Shown here: one piece after another, positions 24,131 to 33,247 of the stretch
Position numbering within the stretch: position 1 is the first letter of the stretch
How the letters are laid out: each line of letters begins with the position of its first letter
Source of the DNA: Deltaproteobacteria bacterium
GTDB lineage: Bacteria > Desulfobacterota > Dissulfuribacteria > Dissulfuribacterales > DYLC01
Direction: 5' to 3'
Assembly: GCA_028695735.1 (NCBI GenBank)
Contig: JAQVIJ010000001.1
Location: 237,081 to 301,080, forward strand
DNA length: 64,000 nucleotides
Notes under the pieces: generated by a model
Databases searched by the model: none
Told to the model about the DNA's origin: nothing
What the model saw: the letters and a program-made list of their open reading frames with translations, nothing else
Program-made: the position numbers and the translations under genes

Positions 24131-24294
24131 GAAAAATTGCCCTTTCGCTCACAACTGCGTTGCTCGTCGGCGAAAAATGCTCACATACCTGTCTGCGTGC
24201 CTGTCTGCGTGCAACGCACAGGCAGGCAGGGGGTATGCTCCGCTTTTTCGCCTTTCATCGCGCCTTGTTCTCGAACGAAAATTCTAATTTTTCA
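24131..24294. repeat. Long imperfect-palindrome element, copy 1
   Basis: About 164 bp filling the gap between ruvB and the Lon-like gene. The outer ends are GAAAAATT and AATTTTTC. Inside them GGCGAAAAATGCTC pairs with the CGCTTTTTCGCC side, and the centre holds the CCTGTCTGCGTG/CGCACAGGCAGG hairpin with its left arm duplicated. A second copy, clearly homologous over its whole length, lies at 48491-48636. It could be a MITE or a structured RNA element. Confidence 0.8.
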
Positions 24295-25299
24295 TCATTC
24301 CTTTAGTTTTCCAAGATGACGATACGCCTGCTCGGTCGCCATTCTACCCCTTGGCGTGCGATGCAGATAACCTCTCAGAATCAAAAAAGGCTCATGGACC
24401 TCCTCGATGGAACCCTTTTCCTCTCCAACCGCGGTGGCTATGGTTTCCAGCCCCACAGGGCCGCCGCCGAAACGATCTATAATAACCTCCAGAATCAGAC
24501 GATCCATGCGGTTCAGCCCCTCCTTGTCAACATCAAGAATAGTCAAGGTGGTTTCGGCGACATTTCGAGTGATGACGCCGTTTCCTCGTATCTGAGCGAA
24601 ATCACGCACCCGGCGCAGCAGGCGGTTGGCTATGCGTGGAGTGCCGCGAGAACGCCGGGCTATCTCCATAGCCCCGTCAGACTCGATCTGAATGCGGGAA
24701 ATGGCTGCGGAACGCATGATGATCTCACATAGCTCCTCGTCAGAGTAGAACTCCACACGCATGGAAACCCCGAAACGGTCCCGCAGGGGAGGGGTCAGCA
24801 AACCGGCCCTGGTGGTCGCTCCCACCAGCGTGAATCGAGGCAGGTCTATCTTGATGGTCCGGGCGCTCGGACCCTGACCTATGACCAGATCCAGCTGAAA
24901 ATCCTCCATGGCCGGATACAGTATCTCCTCAACCGTTGGAGACAGCCTGTGTATCTCATCTATAAAAAGCACCTCGCCTGGGCCAAGATTGGTCAAAATA
25001 GCGGCCAGATCCCCTGCCTTCTCGATAACAGGACCGGAGGTGGAACGAAAACCCACTCCCATCTCCTGCGCTATGATGTTTGCCAGGGTGGTCTTCCCAA
25101 GGCCGGGATGGCCATGCAGCAGGACATGGTCGAGGCTTTCCCCTCGCGCCTTCGCTGCCTGAATAAAAATGGCGAGATTGTCTTTGAGCGGCTTCTGCCC
25201 CACATATTCGGACAGCCTTCGCGGACGCAGCCCGGGCTCTGCCACCCGGTCATCGTCCAACAGACGGGCATCAAGTGAGGATGGTGTGCATTCTTCCAT
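24295..25299 (-). CDS. ruvB: Holliday junction branch migration ATPase RuvB
   Basis: 334 residues, standard length. The hexameric motor drives branch migration with RuvA and presents junctions to RuvC. Walker A is [20 protein letters not shown], Walker [11 protein letters not shown], sensor 1 [19 protein letters not shown], followed by the winged-helix end QRTPRG-like [18 protein letters not shown]. It starts 4 bp after the ruvA stop, in the order yebC-ruvC-ruvA-ruvB. It ends right at the edge of the repeat element. A confident assignment. Confidence 0.98.
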   Translation of the reverse strand: MEECTPSSLDARLLDDDRVAEPGLRPRRLSEYVGQKPLKDNLAIFIQAAKARGESLDHVLLHGHPGLGKTTLANIIAQEMGVGFRSTSGPVIEKAGDLAAILTNLGPGEVLFIDEIHRLSPTVEEILYPAMEDFQLDLVIGQGPSARTIKIDLPRFTLVGATTRAGLLTPPLRDRFGVSMRVEFYSDEELCEIIMRSAAISRIQIESDGAMEIARRSRGTPRIANRLLRRVRDFAQIRGNGVITRNVAETTLTILDVDKEGLNRMDRLILEVIIDRFGGGPVGLETIATAVGEEKGSIEEVHEPFLILRGYLHRTPRGRMATEQAYRHLGKLKE

Positions 25300-25303
25300 G
25301 GCG

Positions 25304-25912
25304 TTATGACTTGTTCAGCGGAGACAGCAGGTTGAGCGCCTGTTTCAAAATCCCCTGAATATCCGCTGCTGCATTCAGGGACACCGCCTCCATGACAGCC
25401 CTCTCGGCGTCCACCTCGCGATAGCCCAAATTGACCAAAGCGGAAACCGCATCCCTGGCCGCAGCGCCGGTTGTCTGCGCCACAGGCATGACATGAACGG
25501 CATCGAGAAACCGCTTGATCTTGTCCCTGAGATCCAGGCAGATACGTGCGGCGGTCTTTTTCCCTATGCCATGAATGGACTGAAGGCGCTGGGTTTCATT
25601 GTTCGCTATATGCAAAAAGAGTTCACGGGGCGGCAGTATGGACAGGATGCTCAAGGCCATTTTGGGGCCGACACCGGAGACGGAGATGAGCATTCGAAAG
25701 GCGTCCCTCGCCTCTATCGTATCGAAACCATAAAGGGATATGCCGTCTTCTTTCCATGAAAGGTGTGTGAATATCACGGCTTCCTCGCCCATGGCCGGTA
25801 GTCTGGACAGACTGGAGACAGGCATCTGAAGCTCGTAGCCCACACCGTTCACATCCAGGGTCAAGCCCTGCTCCCAATATCTGTGCACCCGGCCCCTTAT
25901 GAAATCGAACAC
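25304..25912 (-). CDS. ruvA: Holliday junction DNA-binding protein RuvA
   Basis: 202 residues, standard length. It binds four-way junctions as a tetramer and recruits RuvB. The N-terminal OB fold opens [20 protein letters not shown], the tandem HhH region contains [16 protein letters not shown] and [20 protein letters not shown], and the C-terminal RuvB-contact domain has [16 protein letters not shown]. The start overlaps the end of ruvC by 16 bp, so translation is probably coupled. Confidence 0.98.
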   Translation of the reverse strand: MFDFIRGRVHRYWEQGLTLDVNGVGYELQMPVSSLSRLPAMGEEAVIFTHLSWKEDGISLYGFDTIEARDAFRMLISVSGVGPKMALSILSILPPRELFLHIANNETQRLQSIHGIGKKTAARICLDLRDKIKRFLDAVHVMPVAQTTGAAARDAVSALVNLGYREVDAERAVMEAVSLNAAADIQGILKQALNLLSPLNKS

Positions 25913-26421
25913 TCACACACCCCCGCGACATTTTCACATGCATTCAGCGGCCTGGAATTGGCATGACAGATGGCGACTGCCAGGGCGTCGGAGGCGTCCT
26001 GGGCCATAGGCTGCTGAGTACCCAGAATCAGCCTTACCATTTGCCTTACCTGCTGTTTTTCCGCCCTGCCATAACCCACCACGGCCTTCTTTACGGCAAT
26101 GGGCGTATATTCATAGACCTGCATGGCTCCGTGTACGGCGGCCAGCAGGGCGACCCCTCTTACATGGCTCAACACCAGGGCGGAACGCACATTCACGGAC
26201 TGGAACACGGTCTCCACCGCCGCATCCGTGGGATGCAGTCTCTGAATGATCTCCTGCAATGCCCCATAAAGCCGCTCCAGTCTTGCTGCGAGCGCTGCAT
26301 TCGAGGCAAGACGTATCACTCCAGTCTCCACACAGGACAGCCTGTTGCCCAGTACCCGCACCACTCCATATCCGGTGGCAAGGCTTCCGGGGTCTATGCC
26401 AAGAATGAGCCCGTTCTTCAA
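25897..26421 (-). CDS. ruvC: Crossover junction endodeoxyribonuclease RuvC
   Basis: 174 residues. Resolves Holliday junctions as a dimer. The acidic active-site positions are visible: Asp in LGIDPGSLATGYGVV, Glu in AAVETVFQSVNVRSAL, and the Asp pair in QDASDALAVAICH. The gene starts directly at the end of yebC with no gap, and overlaps ruvA by 16 bp. The C-terminal 15 residues beyond the last helix are Cys/Ser-rich and unremarkable. Confidence 0.98.
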   Translation of the reverse strand: MKNGLILGIDPGSLATGYGVVRVLGNRLSCVETGVIRLASNAALAARLERLYGALQEIIQRLHPTDAAVETVFQSVNVRSALVLSHVRGVALLAAVHGAMQVYEYTPIAVKKAVVGYGRAEKQQVRQMVRLILGTQQPMAQDASDALAVAICHANSRPLNACENVAGVCECSIS

Positions 26422-27174
26422 TCAGCCGCCCACCTTTTCCATGATAGCGTCAGGGATATCGAAATTGGCATAGACATTCTGAACATCGTCATTGTCCTCC
26501 AGGGCATCCATGAGCTTTACGATCTGTGCGGCAACATCTTCATCTTCAATTGTAACGGTTGTGGACGGCACCATGGTGACCTGAGCGGAAAGCATGGGAA
26601 TACCCTGTTTTTCAATGGCCTCCCGTACGGCCTCAAATGCCTCCACGGATGTATGCACCTCCCATTCTGTATCCGCATCCTGCATGTCGTCGGCTCCGGC
26701 GTTCAGTACCAATTCCATGAGGGTATCCTCGTCCACCCTGGATTTTTCAATGGTGATCAGCCCTTTCTTGGAAAACATCCATGCCACACTGTTGGGTTCA
26801 CCCAGGCTCCCCCCCCGTTTGGAAAAGATATGCCTTACATCGGCTACAGTCCTCTGACGATTATCGGTCATGGATTCCACCAGCACGGCTATGCCGCCAG
26901 GGCCGTAACCTTCATAGGTGATCTCTTCATAATTTGAGCCCTCCAGACCGCCTGAACCCTTTTTGATAGCCCTTTCGATGTTATCCTTCGGCATGTTCTC
27001 GGCCCTGGCCGCAGCCACTGCCGAACGCAATCGGGGATTGGCTGCCGGATCCCCTCCACCGAGCCGGGCCGCAACAATGATCTCCTTGATCAGCTTGGTG
27101 AATATCTTGCCACGCCTTGCGTCCTGCGCGCCCTTCTTGTGCTTGATAGTACTCCATTTTGAATGTCCTGACAT
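26422..27174 (-). CDS. yebC: YebC/PmpR-family protein
   Basis: 250 residues from [19 protein letters not shown], the invariant N-terminus of the family; GGAGG lies before this ATG at 27174, so the longer track start is rejected. The family binds DNA and ribosomes, and members act as transcription regulators or help translate polyproline stretches. The motif [19 protein letters not shown] is conserved. The gene heads the yebC-ruvCAB order, the standard arrangement in proteobacteria. Confidence 0.97.
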   Translation of the reverse strand: MSGHSKWSTIKHKKGAQDARRGKIFTKLIKEIIVAARLGGGDPAANPRLRSAVAAARAENMPKDNIERAIKKGSGGLEGSNYEEITYEGYGPGGIAVLVESMTDNRQRTVADVRHIFSKRGGSLGEPNSVAWMFSKKGLITIEKSRVDEDTLMELVLNAGADDMQDADTEWEVHTSVEAFEAVREAIEKQGIPMLSAQVTMVPSTTVTIEDEDVAAQIVKLMDALEDNDDVQNVYANFDIPDAIMEKVGG

Positions 27175-27295
27175 GAAACAACCTCCATTTAAATAATATC
27201 TACGGGAAACCTTGAACAAACCCGACCCGTTTACATACTGAAAAAATCCGTTTCAACCGGAAATGGCTTATTGGGAAACCCAAGGTTCCCTACGG

Positions 27296-28252
27296 CTACT
27301 GCGAAAAAATATCGTACTTCTCCACCAATTTCACAGGATGATAGGATAATTTGGCCTGTCGCAGGCCGTCAACCCCCAAATCCTGCTCCCGATTGACATA
27401 TCTGTACCCAACCCCATCCCGGCGCAAAAACTCCCAATTTATGGCCTGATACAGCCCAGGCACACCGGCCACGGCCTTTTCCACATGAATGACCAGCGTA
27501 TCCGGATTCAGCGCCTCCGCCAGCGTCAGGGCGACAATCTCTCCATTCATGCGAATAACACCGCCTTTCAGGCCAAGAACATGAAAAAAGGCCAACATGC
27601 GGGAGACAGCGCATTCTTCACTGGAAAGGCTTAAGTCCTTTTCACATTCCTTTTCATTGCACCATCTGTCTGCAAATACCTGGCACTCTTGAATGAGTTC
27701 GTTACGGGTATGACTTCCAAGGGAGATATATTCATATTCATAGGTCTTGATAAAGGCATTGAGATGGTGTTTTTTCTTATGGTAGCGCCTGCCGCTCAAT
27801 GCAATCAAGTCCTGAATCTCGTATAAATAATCGAAATCATCCCGATCAGGCCGGACAGCCAATCCAAATGCGTCCGCCTCTTGTTGAATCGTTTCAGCCA
27901 GGTCTTTGCAGCACCTCTCAATCACCAGAAAAGGCTGCGACACCTCCGTTGAATCCCTCAGAAAATCCCTACAGCCCAGCACGGCGGCCAAGGGGTCCCC
28001 TGTCCACAGCGGTTGCAAAAAACTAATGGCATTTCCCCTCCCCTTGCGGATTATCAATGCATCGTTCAGACGCGACAGCCTGTAATCATAGGTTTTTGTC
28101 CATGCAAAGAGGTTGGTGAAGGTATATTCGGAACAGACAGGCGGAAATACGACGGCTCGAGAAGCAAACATCACTCGATGCCTCAGGCCGATGGGCTCGA
28201 AATCCGGAAATGCCGGCACAGCATCGAAAGATACCGGCGTATCGTCATTCAT
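27296..28252 (-). CDS. DUF2156 family protein (GNAT-fold, LPG-synthase C-terminal-like)
   Basis: 318 residues. Two GNAT-like lobes are expected for this family: the first with FPPVCSEYTFTNLFAWTKTY and ALIIRKGRGN, the second with GRRYHKKKHHLNAFIKTYEY, GGVIRMNGEIVALTLAEALN and a final YRYVNREQDLGVDGLRQAKL, the characteristic closing motif. Members are related to the catalytic domain of phosphatidylglycerol lysyltransferase (MprF), but single-domain forms have no established substrate. It sits between topA and yebC with 91 bp and 121 bp gaps, so it may be transcribed alone. Confidence 0.9.
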   Translation of the reverse strand: MNDDTPVSFDAVPAFPDFEPIGLRHRVMFASRAVVFPPVCSEYTFTNLFAWTKTYDYRLSRLNDALIIRKGRGNAISFLQPLWTGDPLAAVLGCRDFLRDSTEVSQPFLVIERCCKDLAETIQQEADAFGLAVRPDRDDFDYLYEIQDLIALSGRRYHKKKHHLNAFIKTYEYEYISLGSHTRNELIQECQVFADRWCNEKECEKDLSLSSEECAVSRMLAFFHVLGLKGGVIRMNGEIVALTLAEALNPDTLVIHVEKAVAGVPGLYQAINWEFLRRDGVGYRYVNREQDLGVDGLRQAKLSYHPVKLVEKYDIFSQ

Positions 28253-28343
28253 TCGGCCACCCTCGTGATTCTTGCCGTAACAGGACGAACAACCAGGTTC
28301 GCCACTACTGGAGTAACGTCACATATTCGCCTGTCCCAGTTAT

Positions 28344-30650
28344 TCATTCCTGTTCCTCCTGTTTGTACTTACAACCCTTTGCAGGGCATTTCAGGTATTT
28401 TCTGCCGTCTTTCGTATATTTGACCACCAGAAGAGGGTTGTTGCAGATGGGACACGGCCCCTGAACAGGCTCGTCCCAGAGGGCGAAATCACATTCAGGA
28501 TACCGGTTACATCCATAGAAAAACTTGCCCATGCGGGACCGTTTTTTGACCAGCATGCCACCGCAATCCGGCTTCGGGCATGGAATGCCAAGGGATATGG
28601 GCCGTGTATTTTTGCAGGCCGGATAGTTGGAACAGGCCAGAAACTCGCCGAAACGCCCCTTTTTGATGACCATAGGGCTTCCGCATTTGTCGCAGACCTC
28701 GGAAGAAGGCCTGTCCTCCGCCGGCGCATCCTTGACCATCACAATTTCACCCTGTTCATTTCGCGTGAAGTTACTGGTATTCCTGCACTCCGGATAGTTG
28801 GAACAGGCCAGAAACTCGCCGTTTTTGCCGTATTTTATCACCATCTCGCCGCCGCATTTCTCACATACGATGCCGGTCTTGATGCCATCACGCTTCAAGG
28901 AGACCATCTGCTCGCGCGCATTTTCCAGGGTATCCTGAAAACTGCCATAGAATCCCTTCAAGGTTTCAAGCCAGGAAACGGTCCCCTCTTCCACTGCATC
29001 CAGCCGCCTTTCCATGTCTGCGGTAAAACCCACATCCATTATCTGGGAAAAATGCCTGACCAGCAGATCCACCACCAGCATGCCAAGTTCCGTGGGATGG
29101 AACTGGCGCTCCCGCATCTCCACATAGTCCTTGTTCTGAATATTGGAGAGAATAGCAGCATATGTACTGGGCCTGCCGATTCCGTTTTCCTCCAATGCCT
29201 TTATGAGACTGGCCTCGGTGTAACGGGGCGGCGGCTGAGTGAAATGCTGCCTTGAAATCAACTCCTTCAGGGTCAGGACATCCCCTTCTTTCAGCGGAGG
29301 AAGCACCACCTTGCCTGCATCGTCCAGGTCCACTTCGGCTGCCGGGGCGTTTTCCTGCCTTTCCGCAGTCTCATCCTTCTTTTCGGTGTAAATAGAGGTA
29401 AATCCAGGAAAACGCATGACAGTGCCCGTTGCACGCAAGCCGTAATCCCCGGCGGTTATATCGATCTGGGTCTGGTCCAAAACAGCCGGCGACATCTGGG
29501 AGGCCACAAAACGCTTCCAGATGAGTTCATACAAGGCCATTGCATCCCTGTCTAAAAGCCCCTTGAGGGCCTCCGGATGACGCCACACAGAGGTGGGACG
29601 AATGGCCTCGTGGGCATCCTGGGCGTGTGCGATCTTTTTATGGTGCACAAGATTGGTCTCGGCATACTCCTTGCCGAATTCCTTCAGAATCCACTCCCGG
29701 GCCTCGGTGGCCGCTTCCTGACTGATGCGGGTGGAATCCGTTCTCATATAGGTGATGAGCCCCACAGGACCCTCAGCGCCCAATTCCACGCCTTCATAAA
29801 GCCCCTGTGCCACAGCCATGGTCTTTTTGGCACTGAAACGCAGCCGCCTGGCCGCCTCCTGTTGCAGAGTGCTGGTGATGAAAGGAGGAGGCGGGTTCTT
29901 TTTGCGCTCCTTTTTCTGCACTCTGACCACCTGAAACACCGCCTGCTTCAAGGCGGCCTCGACTCTACGTGCGTTCTCTTCCTTATTCAAGGTAAGCTTT
30001 TTGGCCTTGTGAGAGATCACACGGGCGGAAAAGTCAGGCGGCAAGGCCGCTTTCAACAGGGCATCCAGCGTCCAGTATTCCTGGGGCGTAAAGGCCTTTA
30101 TCTCCTTCTCCCTGTCACAGATAAGCCGAAGGGCCACGGACTGCACCCGGCCTGCAGAAAGCCCTCTTTTGACCTTGTCCCACAATATAGGCGAGATCTG
30201 ATACCCCACAAGCCTGTCCAGAATGCGCCTGGCCTGCTGGGATTCAAACCTGTTTTGGCTCAATTCGCCGGGAGAGGCCATGGCTTCCCGAATGGCCCGC
30301 TCGGTGAGTTCATGAAAGAGCACGCGATGAAACTGCTGTTTCTTCTTTCTGTCCCTGAGTTCGTTGGCCAGATGCCATGCAATGGCCTCGCCCTCACGGT
30401 CAGGGTCAGGCGCCAGATAGATGTGTTCCACTTGCGCAGCCTGTTGTTTGAGCTCCTTTATAACCTTGGCCTTGCCGCGAATCACCTCATATTCAGGCTC
30501 AAAGTCCTTGTCTATCTCCACGCCCAGCCGATTTTTAGGCAGGTCTTTGATATGCCCCACAGATGCGGCTACATTGAAATCCTTACCCAGATATTTCTTG
30601 AGGGTGCGCACCTTGGTGGGCGACTCCACTATCACCAGTCCTTTTGCCAT
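28344..30650 (-). CDS. topA: DNA topoisomerase I
   Basis: 768 residues. Relaxes negative supercoils via a covalent tyrosine intermediate. The Toprim domain begins MAKGLVIVESPTKVRTLKKY and contains YLAPDPDREGEAIAWHL; the active-site Tyr is in GLITYMRTDSTRIS. Four C-terminal zinc-ribbon-type repeats follow (CEKCGGEMVIK, CDKCGSPMVIK, CPKPDCGGMLV, CPICNNPLLV). The start at 30650 fits the conserved N-terminus and a GAGG 9 nt before it; the track start adds seven residues. It lies 70 bp downstream of dprA. Confidence 0.97.
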   Translation of the reverse strand: MAKGLVIVESPTKVRTLKKYLGKDFNVAASVGHIKDLPKNRLGVEIDKDFEPEYEVIRGKAKVIKELKQQAAQVEHIYLAPDPDREGEAIAWHLANELRDRKKKQQFHRVLFHELTERAIREAMASPGELSQNRFESQQARRILDRLVGYQISPILWDKVKRGLSAGRVQSVALRLICDREKEIKAFTPQEYWTLDALLKAALPPDFSARVISHKAKKLTLNKEENARRVEAALKQAVFQVVRVQKKERKKNPPPPFITSTLQQEAARRLRFSAKKTMAVAQGLYEGVELGAEGPVGLITYMRTDSTRISQEAATEAREWILKEFGKEYAETNLVHHKKIAHAQDAHEAIRPTSVWRHPEALKGLLDRDAMALYELIWKRFVASQMSPAVLDQTQIDITAGDYGLRATGTVMRFPGFTSIYTEKKDETAERQENAPAAEVDLDDAGKVVLPPLKEGDVLTLKELISRQHFTQPPPRYTEASLIKALEENGIGRPSTYAAILSNIQNKDYVEMRERQFHPTELGMLVVDLLVRHFSQIMDVGFTADMERRLDAVEEGTVSWLETLKGFYGSFQDTLENAREQMVSLKRDGIKTGIVCEKCGGEMVIKYGKNGEFLACSNYPECRNTSNFTRNEQGEIVMVKDAPAEDRPSSEVCDKCGSPMVIKKGRFGEFLACSNYPACKNTRPISLGIPCPKPDCGGMLVKKRSRMGKFFYGCNRYPECDFALWDEPVQGPCPICNNPLLVVKYTKDGRKYLKCPAKGCKYKQEEQE

Positions 30651-30720
30651 ATTGTATGCCTCATTATTCAAAAAATCTCTTCAGGAACCCTCGTTCCCAC
30701 CTGCATTCCATAATTTGATA

Positions 30721-31863
30721 TCACAAACAGCATCTGTACATCTGGCCCGGCATGGCCTCCACCAGGTCCTTGAGCTCCAACTGCAACAATATGACACTCA
30801 AATCCGAGATCTGAAGGCTGCATAGTTCCGCCAGTTCGTCTATGTGTACGGGTTGCGATGAAAGTCTATCCCATACCAGCTTTTCCTCCGGAGTCAAGCC
30901 GTCTATTGCTATTCTATGCAAAGAAAACGCCTCATTCAGCACAGCCTGCCTGCCCACGGCCGCATGCCCGTCCTCACGGCCCCTGCAAGCAAGCCCCACC
31001 TGAAAAAGTATCTCTTCAACATTCTCCACCAGGACCGCGCCCTGCCGGATGAGCCAGTGCACACCGGCGCTGCTTGGGGTATGGACGCTGCCTGGCACAG
31101 CCATCACCTCCCTACCCTGTTCCATGGCATACGAAGCGGTTATGATGGTACCGCTTTTTCTGCCTGCCTCCACCACGACCACGCCCAGAGAAAGCCCGCT
31201 CACCACGCGATTGCGGATGGGAAAATTTCGGGCCTCAGGCGGTGTTCCTGGTGGAAATTCACTCAAGATCAGGCCGTTTGTCTGCATCTTTTGCAAAAAC
31301 TCCCTGGAATGCCTGGGATACCACACGTCCAGACCGCAGCCCTTGACCGCTGTGGAGACCCCTCCCGCCCTCAACGCCGCCTCATGTGCGGCAGCATCTA
31401 TGCCCACGGCAAGCCCTGAGACCACATTTACACCGTTTCGGGCAAGGTCAGCGGCAAACTCATGAGCCACCCTCTGGCCATAGACGCTGCATTTTCGGGC
31501 CCCGATGACCGCTACGGCAGGCCTTTTAAGTATGGAGATTGCCCCGCTGCCATAGAGGATCACCGGAGGATTGGCGATTCCCCTGAGACATTCGGGATAC
31601 TCCTCGTCCCAGTAGGAAATCGCCCATGTCCCCGTCCTTTCAAAAATACGCCAGGACGCCTCCGCCTCACGCCAATCCGGACCTGCGGATAGCAGGGAAA
31701 CCGGACGTGCGGGCAGCCAATCTGCGTGCTCATGCCAGTTTTTGACCTCCAGAACCGCCTCCGGTGAACCCAACCGCTCCACCAGACGGCGCAGGGTAAG
31801 GTTTCCGACTCCACGAATATGCTGAAGGGCTATCCAGGCCTTGATAGAGGATTCCGTCAACAT
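30721..31863 (-). CDS. dprA: DNA-processing protein DprA (Smf)
   Basis: 380 residues. Binds incoming single-stranded DNA and loads RecA during natural transformation. The order is an N-terminal helix-hairpin-helix region (LQHIRGVGNLTLRRLVERLG), the Rossmann-like domain (AVAVIGARKCSVYGQRVAHE, VVSGLAVGIDAAAHEAAL, NFPIRNRVVSGLS, GTIITASYAMEQGREVMAVP) and a C-terminal winged helix (ELAELCSLQISDLSVILLQL). All the usual motifs are present. It follows a small membrane protein gene by 3 bp and precedes topA, a common dprA-topA arrangement. Confidence 0.96.
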   Translation of the reverse strand: MLTESSIKAWIALQHIRGVGNLTLRRLVERLGSPEAVLEVKNWHEHADWLPARPVSLLSAGPDWREAEASWRIFERTGTWAISYWDEEYPECLRGIANPPVILYGSGAISILKRPAVAVIGARKCSVYGQRVAHEFAADLARNGVNVVSGLAVGIDAAAHEAALRAGGVSTAVKGCGLDVWYPRHSREFLQKMQTNGLILSEFPPGTPPEARNFPIRNRVVSGLSLGVVVVEAGRKSGTIITASYAMEQGREVMAVPGSVHTPSSAGVHWLIRQGAVLVENVEEILFQVGLACRGREDGHAAVGRQAVLNEAFSLHRIAIDGLTPEEKLVWDRLSSQPVHIDELAELCSLQISDLSVILLQLELKDLVEAMPGQMYRCCL

Positions 31864-31866
31864 TCT

Positions 31867-32175
31867 CTACTTGCCGGCCTGCACAAACGCCTGAAAGGCC
31901 TCATGGAAAAACTGCGTGACAGCACAGAAGGCCGCAAAATAAGCGGCCCAGCGTACCATCTGTGGAAAACTGGCCTCGTATTTGAACACCTTTTTTGTAA
32001 GACCTACGATGATGAGCACCGTAGCTATGCTGTATATGCTGTATGCCCAGAGGTGTTTGGCCATTACGATGATGACCTCGTTTACCGGGCCTTTGCGCAC
32101 GGTAAAAAACAGGGTAATAAAAACAGCCAGGAGGATGTGCTGAATATCCTGTCTTGTCCACTTATTTTGAGACAT
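31867..32175 (-). CDS. Small integral membrane protein of unknown function
   Basis: 102 residues with two or three hydrophobic segments (DIQHILLAVFITLFFTV, WAYSIYSIATVLIIVGLT, WAAYFAAFCAVTQFFHEAF). No recognisable motif. It lies 3 bp upstream of dprA, so the two are probably co-transcribed. It is divergent from the radical SAM gene with a 55-bp gap that must hold both promoters. I do not recognise a family. Confidence 0.65.
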   Translation of the reverse strand: MSQNKWTRQDIQHILLAVFITLFFTVRKGPVNEVIIVMAKHLWAYSIYSIATVLIIVGLTKKVFKYEASFPQMVRWAAYFAAFCAVTQFFHEAFQAFVQAGK

Positions 32176-32230
32176 ATGGCTATATTTGCACCTTTCTTTT
32201 TGTTAAACTATACACTAAAATCAATCTAAA

Positions 32231-33220
32231 ATGGATTCCTCAAAAAATAAACCGTTAACATACTGCTTCGGCCCCGTGCCGTCCAGAAGACTCGGCCTGT
32301 CCCTTGGAGTGGACATACTGCCCCACAAGGTCTGCAATCTGGACTGCATCTACTGCGAATTAGGCCCGACCCTGCAAAAAACCTGCAAAAAAGACCGCTA
32401 CAGGCCCATAGAGCCCATTCAGGAAGAGCTGGAGGGACTGCTGAAAAGGGGGATTCACTTCGACACACTCACCATCACCGCATCCGGCGAACCCACCCTG
32501 CATGAAGACCTCGGCCGATTGGTCTCCTTTGCAAAGGATGTGCTGAAAATAGGCCGGCTGGCCCTGCTGACCAACGCCACCCTTCTGAGCGACCCTGATG
32601 TGCGAAATGCTGTGGCGCAAACGGACATTCTGCTCCCATCCCTCGATGCAGCCAGAGAGACCTCCTTTCGCAGGGTCAACAGGCCGTGTCAGGAACTCTC
32701 GATTCAGCGCATCATTCAGGGCCTGCACGACCTGCAACTCGAATACAAGGGCAGTATGTGGCTGGAGGTGCTGCTGGTCAAGGGCATAAACGATGCACCA
32801 GAAGACATAGACGCCCTCAAACAGGCCGTCAACTTCATTCAGCCTGCGAAGGTGCAGCTCAACACAGTGAACCGTCCTCCCGCTGTGGAATGGGCCAAGC
32901 CCCTTTTCCTGCAGGAACTCCAGGCGATTCAAGGGGCATTGGGCGGCAACACCGAGATCATCGCTGACTTCCGCATCAAGGAACGGGGGCCTGCCGTGTG
33001 GACCGCAGGCGACATCTCAGCCATGCTGACCAGAAGGCCCATGGATATTCATGCGCTTATGTCGGTCACGCAACTGGATTCAAAGACACTGAAAGACATG
33101 CTGCAAGACATGGAAGACACGGGCATGCTTCAGCGTCGCATACTGGAAGGGAAGACCTTTTATTTCATTTCAAACTCGGCGGAATTGCCACGGCGTCCTG
33201 TGGATGCCTCACAACAATAA
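32231..33220 (+). CDS. Radical SAM protein with C-terminal helix-turn-helix-like domain
   Basis: 329 residues. The CxxxCxxC motif of radical SAM enzymes is in HKVCNLDCIYCELGPT, and ITASGEPTLHEDL is a typical GEPT-like segment. The N-terminal FGPVPSRRLGLSLGVDILP is the signature of a small uncharacterised radical SAM group found mainly in anaerobes. The last 70 residues (MSVTQLDSKTLKDMLQDMED, TGMLQRR) read like a winged helix. The reaction is unknown. It is followed after 27 bp by rng in the same direction. Confidence 0.9.
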   Translation: MDSSKNKPLTYCFGPVPSRRLGLSLGVDILPHKVCNLDCIYCELGPTLQKTCKKDRYRPIEPIQEELEGLLKRGIHFDTLTITASGEPTLHEDLGRLVSFAKDVLKIGRLALLTNATLLSDPDVRNAVAQTDILLPSLDAARETSFRRVNRPCQELSIQRIIQGLHDLQLEYKGSMWLEVLLVKGINDAPEDIDALKQAVNFIQPAKVQLNTVNRPPAVEWAKPLFLQELQAIQGALGGNTEIIADFRIKERGPAVWTAGDISAMLTRRPMDIHALMSVTQLDSKTLKDMLQDMEDTGMLQRRILEGKTFYFISNSAELPRRPVDASQQ

Positions 33221-33247
33221 CTGCTGAAGATTACAATATCAAAACTT

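Noticed and set aside
29577-30713. 378-aa plus-strand ORF
   Set aside because: Antisense shadow of topA.
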